Assembly: GCF_000023025.1 (NCBI RefSeq)
Contig: NC_012997.1
Location: forward strand, 4,647,125 to 4,711,124
Length of the DNA: 64,000 bases
Reading direction: 5' to 3'
Source: Teredinibacter turnerae T7901
GTDB lineage: Bacteria > Pseudomonadota > Gammaproteobacteria > Pseudomonadales > Cellvibrionaceae
A program made the position numbers and the translations under genes. Positions 28,315 to 36,047 of this stretch are shown here, piece by piece (the first letter of the stretch is position 1; each line of letters opens with the position of its first letter). The notes under the pieces are model-generated. The model had not been told where the DNA came from. It saw only the letters and a program-made list of their open reading frames with translations, and made no database searches.

Positions 28315-29967
28315 CTATTTTTGTGTAAAAAGAGGCGGTTCAATTCTAAATGTGCCGACATTTCCAATGGCATCTCCACGATAAATATTAAGGGCAAAAC
28401 TATCGATAATTGTTAAATCCACCAAACCCTCGAGTTCCGCTGTATCAAACTCTATGTCCTGCCAGCCGGGCTCTGAGCTCGGCGTGATATTGCCTGCAGG
28501 CACCGAAAAAGACTGCCAATTAGTCGCATCACTAAATTCAAAGCTCAATGTCACCCCACTGTTTATCGCTTCCGCGGGTAAATAAACCCGCTGAGTTAAT
28601 ACAGTATTTTTAATATTCCTGGTCGCGTAATGCCAAAAGAACCCAACCGATAAACGCTCCTCTGCGGCTTGCCATTCTTGCGTGATCAGCAGCGCGCGTT
28701 TCGACATTTCCCGATGGAATATCCACTCGTAACCGTCGAACCATTCGCTAAAATACAGACTTAACTGCAAATCTTTAGGTGATAATTTGCCAACCGTCCG
28801 CGGATTCTCCAAATTACGTGGCTTTCTCGCATCCACTTGAACATTAACGTCCGCAAGTTCCAAGGTACCATTGAGCAACAGCGGCTCAGCTGGAAGTCCG
28901 ATGGTTATTAAAAACCCTTGTACATTCGCGAGATTGAAATTCTCATCCGTCCGCAAGAAAGCACTGCGATTGAACTTCGGGTAATCGAAGTCCATGCGGC
29001 TGCCAAACGTTATTCCTGCTGCATCCAACTCAGTCAATACAGCCACTCTGCCAGCGGCGTCGAGCAACTCAACACGTAAACCTTCGGCATAATCCGCAAA
29101 TTCTACAGGCAGCGTTAGCCCAAACGTCATCCGCCCACCGATTAAATCGGGATGCCATATAAAGTCATGCTTGATGGACTCATCGGTAGACCAGGAGTCG
29201 GTGTCATCGTAGTAAATATTGCGATACGCCAAGCCAGTGGATTCATCCCAATAGGTGCTTGTTGCGCCACCAATATTTTCGATCCAATTGGATTGATTCA
29301 GCCGAAAATCAACGAGCGGCGGTGCCGGCTGCGGAGGCGGAGAGCCCGCAAGTCGCACACGAATATTGTCGTAGGTAATTGCACCTGGAACCTCAGGCAG
29401 CTCCCCCTCAGACAGCAGATTAAAGCCCAGTTTAGCAACGTGAGTGAGGTCAAACCCCTCCTGAACATAGGTCGTCGTGGACGCGCCGTCTAGATAGGTG
29501 TGGGTGGTAAACGTATTCGGCTCACCGCCCCAGGCTCCCCAAAATTGGCCCATTGCCATGCGACCGTTATCATCCAGCATAATAACGGTGCCGCCAGCCA
29601 AAAACTCGGTAAAACCCTCTTCATTTTCCGCATAATACACATCAGAATATTTCACATCTGCGGTAATTAATGCGGTTGAAAAATCATAGGTACCACCGAG
29701 ATCCGTGGCGTACCCCATATATTCGAAGGCCTGCTGCCAGTCGGGAATAAACGACAAGCTGCCGTTATCAAAAACTTTATCCGCCCCTGCAGCGGTTTCG
29801 CTCGCATATACCAGCTCCCAACTCTCAATAGAATCCGGCGTATCGAAAGTGAACTGAATATCGGCTTCGCCGCCGGCTTGCGCGTAGGTGTAAGTACTTA
29901 TCGCCAATAATGCACTGGCAATACCCGCTCCCCTTCCCAATAACTGTCTTAGGTATTTATTCTTCAT
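28315..29967 (-). CDS. Unrecognised secreted protein of three beta-sandwich-like modules
   Basis: 550 residues, signal peptide about 1-30 (cleavage near TYAQA). I do not recognise a named family. Three modules of about 170 residues can be traced: about 34-205 ending AITYDNIRVRLAG, then a PPPQPAPP linker, about 218-385 ending LELADVNVQVDA, and about 400-545 ending IGNVGTFRIEPP. Each closes with a short beta segment of the kind seen in jelly-roll carbohydrate-binding modules. Trp and Tyr are abundant. A glycan-binding or outer-surface role is inference. It stands alone, convergent to GH62. Confidence 0.6.
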   Translation of the reverse strand: MKNKYLRQLLGRGAGIASALLAISTYTYAQAGGEADIQFTFDTPDSIESWELVYASETAAGADKVFDNGSLSFIPDWQQAFEYMGYATDLGGTYDFSTALITADVKYSDVYYAENEEGFTEFLAGGTVIMLDDNGRMAMGQFWGAWGGEPNTFTTHTYLDGASTTTYVQEGFDLTHVAKLGFNLLSEGELPEVPGAITYDNIRVRLAGSPPPQPAPPLVDFRLNQSNWIENIGGATSTYWDESTGLAYRNIYYDDTDSWSTDESIKHDFIWHPDLIGGRMTFGLTLPVEFADYAEGLRVELLDAAGRVAVLTELDAAGITFGSRMDFDYPKFNRSAFLRTDENFNLANVQGFLITIGLPAEPLLLNGTLELADVNVQVDARKPRNLENPRTVGKLSPKDLQLSLYFSEWFDGYEWIFHREMSKRALLITQEWQAAEERLSVGFFWHYATRNIKNTVLTQRVYLPAEAINSGVTLSFEFSDATNWQSFSVPAGNITPSSEPGWQDIEFDTAELEGLVDLTIIDSFALNIYRGDAIGNVGTFRIEPPLFTQK

Positions 29968-30457
29968 CTTGTTATTTTCCGTGTAAGAATTATCAGTAAT
30001 CCAAGCAACTCGCCCACAGTGGGCGCAATGAATTCTAAAACCTCACCAAACCTGTAACAAGGGTTTAGTTTTTGGGTAAAAGGCTGGCGATTAAAATCAC
30101 AACCAAAGTGTGAATATATCACTGACACATCGAGCATTTGGCGGATGCTAAAATGCACACTCTAATCTAAAGTCATTCTTTTATCCAAAGCCACTCTATT
30201 ATCTAAAGACGTACTCCATTCTAAAAACGCACTTAAAAAAGCCGCGGAGCAAAAACCAGACGCGTCATAAACCGTACGACCACGCTAGCGAACCTAACAC
30301 CATATCTATTTCGCCCAGCAAATACCTGCATAAATATTAAGTCGGCAATAGAAAAGCCATTTTCCTAAATCAACAGTCTAAAACGGCGCTCTAATATACT
30401 CTCCGTTTTTCCAACCACACGTTCAACAAAAACTTCAGGTTAACGCATACGCTATAG
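29968..30457. other. Non-coding stretch with short near-repeats
   Basis: About 490 AT-rich bases without a supported gene. Near 30165-30235 the motif T-C-TAAAG with (A/T)CTAAAG-type units recurs (TCTAATCTAAAGTCATTC, TTATCCAAAGCCACTCT, TTATCTAAAGACGTACTCC), a short degenerate tandem array. The region also holds the promoter of the minus-strand secreted protein and may hide decayed 5' sequence of the broken gene that follows. Confidence 0.4.
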
Positions 30458-31003
30458 GAAACTATCGAAATCACGCAACAGGACGTACCCATCGATATCG
30501 TCAATTCGACACTCGGTGATGTCACTGTCTCGGCAATCGTCACAGACCCGAACGGGGACGACACGCATACAATTAATTGGGAGCTATCTGATTTGGGGCT
30601 GGTGATCGCGGCCGACCAGGCAAGTTTCAGCTTTGATCCCAATAATCTGCAAGACGGCGACTATGCCTTTAAAGTAACCGTGACCGACTCTGGCGAACCC
30701 GCACTGTCGGATTCCGAAGACTCGGTTCTTACTATCGAGACGCCCGTTGAGCCGACAGAAGAACCTTCACCCGAACCTACTTCAGCGCCAACGCCGTTGC
30801 CTTCTGTAGAACCCTCGACCGCGCCTACGGCCGAGCCAACTGTGGTGCCTTCAACCACACCTAGCGAGGAACCAACAACCGCACCAACATCACCGCCTGC
30901 ACCCACCGACGCGAGTGGAACGTCAGGTGGTGGCGGTAGCACTAGTATGTGGGTTTTGATCCTGCTTGGTTTGGCCCTCGGCCACAGAAAAATCATACGC
31001 TAG
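30458..31003 (+). pseudogene. 3' remnant of a secreted GlyGly-CTERM protein
   Basis: The reading frame is open from just after a TAG at 30455 but has no suitable start; the first residues (ETIEITQQDVPIDIVNS) read as the inside of a cadherin- or Ig-like extracellular domain, through DPNGDDTHTINWELSDLG and YAFKVTVTDSGEPALSDSED. Then a Pro/Thr/Glu-rich linker of about 60 residues and a C-terminal GGGGS, hydrophobic MWVLILLGLALG, basic HRKIIR. That tail is the GlyGly-CTERM sorting signal cut by rhombosortase. The N-terminal part of the gene is missing, so I call it a truncated pseudogene. Confidence 0.65.
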
Positions 31004-31511
31004 TACTTCTCCCCCTGCCCTGTGCAACAGAGCGGGGGGTTCTCCGTATCTATCCCGACAGTGATGAGAACTAAATTTCTGCGGCGTTTTATATTGATCT
31101 CTTATCTTAGGCTAGAAACGTCGTGTATAAACAAAGCCATTTAGTCTCGCTACGAAAAATAATTGAATCTATCTTATCACGAACACTTCTCTTCAGTTTA
31201 GATTTAAACAATTTCCCGGTTTGTACCAGCGATAACAACCAGCATCGAAATAATGCAGTATTCCCCAGCTTATTCAGCGAGCTACGCTGAAAAAAGTGAC
31301 ATTAAAACCACGTAAAACACCTCCGCCCCACACGCTAATCACAAACACCTGAATCCCGCATGACAAAAAAGCCACCCGGCCTACTGAGGCAATGTTTTTT
31401 GGGCGGGCTTTTTTTGGACATACACCCTTGCACGCTTCGCAGGCCTTGGTTATCGTTGGAATAGCCGTTGTGATAGTCAATAAACATAATTAACAGAGCG
31501 ACGATGTAGCT
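31004..31511. other. Non-coding stretch with two terminator-like hairpins
   Basis: About 500 bases, no supported gene. A GC-rich hairpin follows the broken gene at about 31011-31039 (CCCCCTGCCCTGT / ACAGAGCGGGGGG), and a second, T-rich one stands at 31365-31415. The remainder is AT-rich and serves as upstream region of the esterase. Confidence 0.45.
31365..31415. terminator. Bidirectional terminator-like hairpin
   Basis: AAAAAAGCCACCC pairs with GGGCGGGCTTTTTT around a loop of about 24 bases, giving an A run on one side and T runs on the other, so it could terminate in both directions. No intact gene ends close to it, which fits decay of the upstream gene. Confidence 0.55.
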
Positions 31512-32372
31512 ATGCCACTTACTATCAAACTTTTATCAACAACAAAACGCCTTATCAGTACGTTTCAGCAGGGTCTGCTAACTGCGTTAGTCACAGTTTT
31601 AGCCTACAGCCCGGTCTATGCAAACCAAGCAGCCGATAAACTGCAACCCGCGATTGCCCCCCACAAAGTGACCATCCATATGGCTGGCGACTCGACTATG
31701 GCGATCAAAGATCCCAAAGATTACCCAGAAACTGGCTGGGGAGTGCCGTTTGCAACTTTTTTTAACGACGCTACCACGGTAATCAACTACGCGAAAAATG
31801 GCCGCAGCACGCGCACATTTATTGAAGAAGGGCGTTGGGCTAAGTTAATGAGTGCACTGCAACCTGGTGATTTTGTCATTTTTCAGTTTGGCCACAACGA
31901 CGAAAGCAACAATAAACCGGATCGCTACACTACGCCCGCGCAATATCAGGATAACCTGCGCCGTTTTATAAACGATGTGCGCAACAAGGCTGCTGAGCCT
32001 CTATTGATGACGCCGGTGACACGGCGCTATTTCGACAAAAATGGAAATATTAAAGAGACCCACAAGTACTCACCGCTGGCGAGAAAAATTGCCGCTGCCG
32101 ATGATTCACTTATTTTTATCGATATGGATACCATTACCCGCGAATATTTCCAAGCACTCGGCGACGCCGGCTCTGCCTTACGCTTTATGCATATACGGCC
32201 CGCCGTTCACCCCAACTACCCCAACGGCGTGCGGGACAACACCCACTTCAATCAACTCGGCGCCCGTGAAGTTGCTCAACTGGTACTGGCCGAGCTAAAA
32301 CGTATAAATCATCCAATTGCAAAACGACTACGTGAACCAGACCCGAAACATCTGAGACTGTCTTACGATTAA
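31512..32372 (+). CDS. Rhamnogalacturonan acetylesterase, CE12 (SGNH hydrolase)
   Basis: 286 residues with a signal peptide (cleavage near YANQA, residue 38). SGNH blocks: MAGDSTMA (Ser61 nucleophile), INYAKNGRSTRTF (Gly block), FQFGHNDES (Asn129) and DNTHFNQLGA with the catalytic Asp and His. The block spacing and NGR-STRTF identify the CE12/RGAE branch, which removes acetyl groups from pectin. It stands alone. The TAA stop is made by the first bases of a dispersed repeat. Confidence 0.9.
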   Translation: MPLTIKLLSTTKRLISTFQQGLLTALVTVLAYSPVYANQAADKLQPAIAPHKVTIHMAGDSTMAIKDPKDYPETGWGVPFATFFNDATTVINYAKNGRSTRTFIEEGRWAKLMSALQPGDFVIFQFGHNDESNNKPDRYTTPAQYQDNLRRFINDVRNKAAEPLLMTPVTRRYFDKNGNIKETHKYSPLARKIAAADDSLIFIDMDTITREYFQALGDAGSALRFMHIRPAVHPNYPNGVRDNTHFNQLGAREVAQLVLAELKRINHPIAKRLREPDPKHLRLSYD

Positions 32373-32487
32373 TCTGGCGATTATCTAGATGATCCTATCT
32401 ATTTAATCGCGCGCCCTCCCGGAAATGGCGTAAATGTGTGAATTTTTAATACATCTAAGGCTTACATTACAACGTTAATAATGTTAA
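32369..32487 (+). repeat. Dispersed repeat, copy F
   Basis: Begins TTAATCTGGCGATTATC, then TAGATGATCCTATCTA, TTTAATCGCGCGCCCTCC, AAATGTGTGAATTTTTAATAC, in parts, and GGCTTACATTAC before ending GTTAATAATGTTAA. It closely follows the left two thirds of the copy at 5669. The opening TTAA provides the esterase stop codon. Confidence 0.82.
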
Positions 32488-32614
32488 ACAAGCTACATAT
32501 TGCCTTACGCGGCATTTAACCTAAAAGGGACGCCCCCGTTTTTTTTAACGGCTAAACGTAAATTCGCCCTGGCCAACATCCAAATACGACCGGAGCGAAC
32601 CATTTGCAGAGCGA

Positions 32615-33196
32615 TTAGTGAAGGATTCCTTTCTCAACCCGCCCAGATGTACAGCAGGTATTTGGGCTTGCGGAGCCCCATTGAGTTTTAAGCCAACACA
32701 CACCAGATGCAGCCTGGATTCCCGGCTTTACCCAGGTCCAGGCACGGCACTGACTTTCATCCATGCAGGCATCCATACAAACCCTAGGCTGATTGGAATT
32801 AAAGCTCCGATAATCTGCGCCAGCCCGATCGGTGTCCGCCTCAAAAAAACTTCCAGAGTTACAGCAGCTATTTGAGTAGGCTGCCGGAATGGTATTTTTT
32901 AAATAGCAATGAGGATAAGCGTCTATCACATTGGGTTTTACATAGGTATAAGACGCACAATTAGAATTGCGCGCACAATGGCCCTGACACATACCCTCCC
33001 TTAAATCTATATTACCTACATACGACGAGGGTAGGACGTAGTGCTGTATATCGTTCCCCGGCAGATCGGTATTGCCCATAGTATTTAAAACCGGAAATTC
33101 ATAATATTGCGCGTAAGCGCCAGAACAGCACGCGAACAATCCAAGGACGAGACTTCCAATAACATGGTGCACCACTGTTTTACGTAAACGTTTCAT
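32615..33196 (-). CDS. Secreted protein with two PAN/Apple-like domains
   Basis: 193 residues; signal peptide about 1-29 (LVLGLFACCSGAYAQ). Two cysteine-rich units follow, about 45-118 and 118-190, each with the PAN-type pattern: C..HC..NSNCASYTYVKP...CYLKN.....CCNSG and C..AC.DESQCRAWTWVKP....CWLKT.....CCTSG. PAN domains bind proteins or carbohydrates and are stabilised by disulphides. Function in this host unknown; adhesion or glycan binding is a reasonable guess. Stands alone. Confidence 0.78.
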   Translation of the reverse strand: MKRLRKTVVHHVIGSLVLGLFACCSGAYAQYYEFPVLNTMGNTDLPGNDIQHYVLPSSYVGNIDLREGMCQGHCARNSNCASYTYVKPNVIDAYPHCYLKNTIPAAYSNSCCNSGSFFEADTDRAGADYRSFNSNQPRVCMDACMDESQCRAWTWVKPGIQAASGVCWLKTQWGSASPNTCCTSGRVEKGILH

Positions 33197-33696
33197 TCGA
33201 CACTCCCATGATTTGATGGATCACAAGTTCAGAACCAAAAGCGGCTCCGGCACGCTTCGCGCGACGTGAATTACGCCTACGCTAAGCTGCAGTATCATGC
33301 TATCAGCACATAGTTTTAAAATTATCGAACACATCAAACAGCAACGAATCCTCCAAGCGAATGGCATTACAATAATTCCAAAGACGCAAAACACTCGAAA
33401 AATAATTCGCACCCAAAACTAAAAACAATTTTCCTGTATACGAACAATGAAATAAGTCACTATTCTTGACAGCGCTTCAGAATAAAATGAAATATCGCGG
33501 CGGGTATTTGGTAGTGATCGAAATAATCACGAACAGGCGAACTAAATCGAAGTAGAGCGTTTCCTGTAACAGGTGAGTTTTTTAGCGGGAACTTAACGAT
33601 GTGGCAGAAAAATTGACGATAGGGCCTTTTTGACAGGTTATATTTGCGCGAGGCTTAAAATAAATAAAAATCAGGTTCCCCGCCGGCAAACATTAA
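33197..33696. other. AT-rich non-coding stretch
   Basis: 500 bases between the PAN protein promoter and the transposase 3' end. No gene or RNA recognised. Part of it should hold the PAN gene promoter; no confident boxes were found. Confidence 0.4.
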
Positions 33697-34764
33697 TTAC
33701 GCTACGCGATAAGCCACTCTGGAACTGCCCACCCCTTTCGCAGCACGTAAGCCATAGCGCTCCACATACGCGCGCATGCGCACAACATGTCCGGCACAGC
33801 GGCCGTAGCGGCGGGAGAAATTCTGCACATGTTCCAGCCAGTTTTTCGGGTCTATGCCAAAACGCTCGATAATGGGTTTTATGGTATCGGGGATGGCACC
33901 GCGCTTGTCTGCGCGTAAAACCCGGCCGGTTTCATCTACTAGGCGTAAATAATCATGCTCGGTAAAAGGCAGAGCCACATGAATATCCGTATAGCTAGAA
34001 CCATCGAAAACCATCAGCGGCGCTTCAGGCTGTTTATCCAATTTTAAATCCGCTTTTAAGCGCGCTTGTTTTTCGGTGCGCTCGGCCAGTTCCGGATGTT
34101 TTTTAAGTTGCCGTTTTTTGCTGGTAAACTCAGCTAAACGCTGCTGAATGGACGTAAAATCACTGGCATCCAGGCTTTCTTCCATTCCTGCGCGGACCGG
34201 ATTTAAATCTACATAGGCCATACAACTGAGTAATGCTGCCTCGTCCAACAGCGCCTGACTTTTATATCGGCCTTCCCAAAAACGGCCTTTACAGTTTTCT
34301 TCTGCATTGGCCATACGCGCAATAGTTTCGTTTACGCCACGCATAAACCAGCCAATATCAAACAGCCGCTCGCGCCAGGTTTCGATTTTTAAATAGACGG
34401 CATCGCGCTGCGCTTCGTCTAATGTTGCAGGCGCTTTTAACCAGCGGCTCACCAACATATCGCCTTTATAAAGCTGCATCCACCGCTCAACAACCTCGGT
34501 ACGCGACCAGCTCTGCGCGCGGCTTTTATCCACATGCAACACCACGTGGTAATGGTTGCTCATTACCGCGTAGGCACAGATATCAATAGCGTAAATATAT
34601 GACAGGAATTTAAGGCGGGAAACAATCCATTGTTTACGATGATCATAGCTCTCACCGGTAGAAAAATCCTCCCCACACAAATACGCCCGCCGCACACACC
34701 GTACATAGCAGTGGTAAAACGGAGTTTCATCGAGGCAGACTTGGTTTTCTCTACTTGTGGTCAT
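33697..34764 (-). CDS. REP-associated-type tyrosine transposase (Y1_Tnp)
   Basis: 355 residues. The Y1 HUH nuclease domain occupies about 1-210: AVMSNHYHVVLHV carries the HxH metal ligands, CKGRFWEGRYKSQALLDE and YVDLNPVRAGM are family hallmarks. The C-terminal half (about 225-355) is the extension common in these single-copy chromosomal relatives of IS200/IS605. They cut single-stranded DNA at palindromes and may mobilise small repeats. A consensus-like promoter lies directly against the ATG. A degraded partial copy lies upstream. Confidence 0.9.
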   Translation of the reverse strand: MTTSRENQVCLDETPFYHCYVRCVRRAYLCGEDFSTGESYDHRKQWIVSRLKFLSYIYAIDICAYAVMSNHYHVVLHVDKSRAQSWSRTEVVERWMQLYKGDMLVSRWLKAPATLDEAQRDAVYLKIETWRERLFDIGWFMRGVNETIARMANAEENCKGRFWEGRYKSQALLDEAALLSCMAYVDLNPVRAGMEESLDASDFTSIQQRLAEFTSKKRQLKKHPELAERTEKQARLKADLKLDKQPEAPLMVFDGSSYTDIHVALPFTEHDYLRLVDETGRVLRADKRGAIPDTIKPIIERFGIDPKNWLEHVQNFSRRYGRCAGHVVRMRAYVERYGLRAAKGVGSSRVAYRVA

Positions 34765-34772
34765 GGTTGCTG

Positions 34773-34801
34773 ATATTAGGAAAATTTAGAAGGTATGTCA
34801 A
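34773..34801 (-). promoter_or_regulatory. Sigma-70 promoter of the transposase gene
   Basis: Minus strand: TTGACA, 17 bases, TAATAT. The -10 box ends 8 bases before the ATG at 34764, so transcription should start within about two bases of the start codon and the mRNA would be almost leaderless. Confidence 0.7.
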
Positions 34802-34814
34802 TAGATTGGATGTC

Positions 34815-34880
34815 CTTTTATCCCCACTTTTATCCCCACTTTTATCCCCTTTATCCTCACTTTATCCCTCACTTTTTATC
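34815..34880. repeat. Short tandem repeat, about 12-bp unit
   Basis: Four to six imperfect copies of CTTTTATCCCCA, degenerating rightwards (TTTATCCTCAC, TTTATCCCTCAC, TTTTTATCAGAC). It fills the gap between the intact transposase promoter and the broken duplicate. Confidence 0.7.
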
Positions 34881-34895
34881 AGACAGCGTCCTTTT

Positions 34896-35325
34896 TATCT
34901 AGACGGCATCACGCTGCGCCTCGTCCAAGGCTGCAGGCGCTTTTAACCAGCGACTCACTAACATATCGCCTTTATAGAGCTGCATCCACCGCTCAACAAC
35001 CTCGGTACGCGACCAGCTTTCTGCACGGCTTTTATCCACATGCAACACCAGGTGGTAATGATTGCTCATGACCGCGTAGGCACAGATATCAATAGCGTAA
35101 ATATATGACAGGAATTTAAGGCGGGAAACAATCCATTGCTTGCGGTGATCATAGCTCTCACCCGTAGAAAAATCCTCCCCACACAAATACGCCCGCCGCA
35201 CACACCGCACATAGCAGTGTTAGAATGGGGGTTTCATCGAAACAGACTTGGGTTTGTTTACTTGTGGTGATGGTTGCTGGTGTTAGGACGATCTAAAAGA
35301 TCTGTCAATAGTTTGGATGTCCTAT
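34896..35325 (-). pseudogene. Degenerate partial duplicate of the transposase gene
   Basis: The stretch repeats the 5' part of the neighbouring transposase and its promoter at high identity. An open segment at 34899-35210 matches residues about 21-125 (VRRAYLCGEDFSTGESYDHR, AVMSNHYHLVLHV). The original ATG has become ATC, a frameshift follows about 15 codons later, and the 3' two thirds are absent. The duplicated upstream TTGACA box is still there. Not functional. Confidence 0.8.
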
Positions 35326-35396
35326 TTACTGGCAAAGAGCCATCACCAGAACTGAAGCTCAGAAACTACGAACTGCGGCAATTATGCCAGTAGTGT

Positions 35397-35501
35397 GACG
35401 ACCTTCCGGACGAAGACCAGGAGGCGCTGATCGTAATGATGGACAGTTTAGTGAAGAAAGCTAACATGACAAAGGTCATGGGAAAAACCGCTTCCAGATA
35501 G
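35397..35501 (+). pseudogene. 3' fragment of a possible Xre-family regulator
   Basis: A 34-codon open remnant, DDLPDEDQEALIVMMDSLV then KKANMTKVMGKTASR, follows a TAG at 35391. The LPDEDQEAL-IVMMDSLVKK helix resembles the C-terminus of phage-repressor-like Xre regulators that end with a helix after the DNA-binding domain. No 5' part is visible. Assignment rests on resemblance alone. Confidence 0.3.
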
Positions 35502-35530
35502 ACCTGCTTACATCGTCTTGCGCAGATACG

Positions 35531-35554
35531 ACAAGCCCCGCATGCGGGGCTTGT
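35531..35554. terminator. Perfect GC-rich palindrome, likely terminator
   Basis: ACAAGCCCCGCA / TGCGGGGCTTGT, a perfect 24-base palindrome, located 28 bases after the end of the minus-strand immunity gene and after the plus-strand fragment. The T content downstream is modest in both directions. Confidence 0.6.
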
Positions 35555-35582
35555 GTGAGGTATTTTCAGCTTATGAAAGTAA

Positions 35583-36047
35583 TCAACAAGCCAAGTCTTT
35601 AACCTGTTTGTGAACCATCGCTTTTGCAAGCCTTCCACTTTTGACGGTTTCAGCTATACCGCTCTCGGACGAACAACCTTGAAGGATAGGTAGCGCAACA
35701 TCCCTGACCAGCCTTGATACTTTCTCTTTACGCCGCTGATCGGACAATGACTTGTTTTCCAAGTCGAATACCGATTCAATTTGTTTACTCTCTTCTTCAG
35801 AAACAACAGCGGTCAATCGAAAGCGAATGTGGCAATGATGCTCTTTAGGAAACTCGGCCGCCCCCAACGATTTCAAAGCAACACCACCATTCACATAGTA
35901 TTGGTCACCGTATTGAGATTTCTGGAGATCAACCAGTAAAACAACCTCGTCGTTAGCCCAATACCAACTGTCCGACTTCTTCTTGAAACCTGCATCTTTG
36001 AGAGGCGCACCAAGCGCCTCTTTTATCAACTTTGAGTCCACCATCAT
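35583..36047 (-). CDS. DUF4304-type immunity protein
   Basis: 154 residues, MMVDSKLIKEALGAPLKDAGFKKKSDSWYWAND, in parts, followed by a VLLVDLQKSQYGDQYYVNGGVAL strand, which matches DUF4304, a family often found next to polymorphic toxins. Its ATG overlaps the Rhs toxin stop by 4 bases (ATGA). This tight coupling with the toxin tail supports immunity function: neutralising the nuclease in the cytoplasm of the producer. The pairing is inferred, not shown. Confidence 0.78.
   Translation of the reverse strand: MMVDSKLIKEALGAPLKDAGFKKKSDSWYWANDEVVLLVDLQKSQYGDQYYVNGGVALKSLGAAEFPKEHHCHIRFRLTAVVSEEESKQIESVFDLENKSLSDQRRKEKVSRLVRDVALPILQGCSSESGIAETVKSGRLAKAMVHKQVKDLAC

Noticed and set aside
30391-30642. 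83-codon minus-strand frame opposite the GlyGly-CTERM remnant
   Set aside because: The plus strand reads as a coherent extracellular domain; the minus frame is its shadow.
34815-34880. CRISPR-like array
   Set aside because: The units are about 12 bases with no spacers; it is a simple tandem repeat.
35366-35638. 90-codon minus-strand frame downstream of the immunity gene
   Set aside because: It overlaps the end of the immunity gene and a perfect hairpin; the translation has no coherent features.
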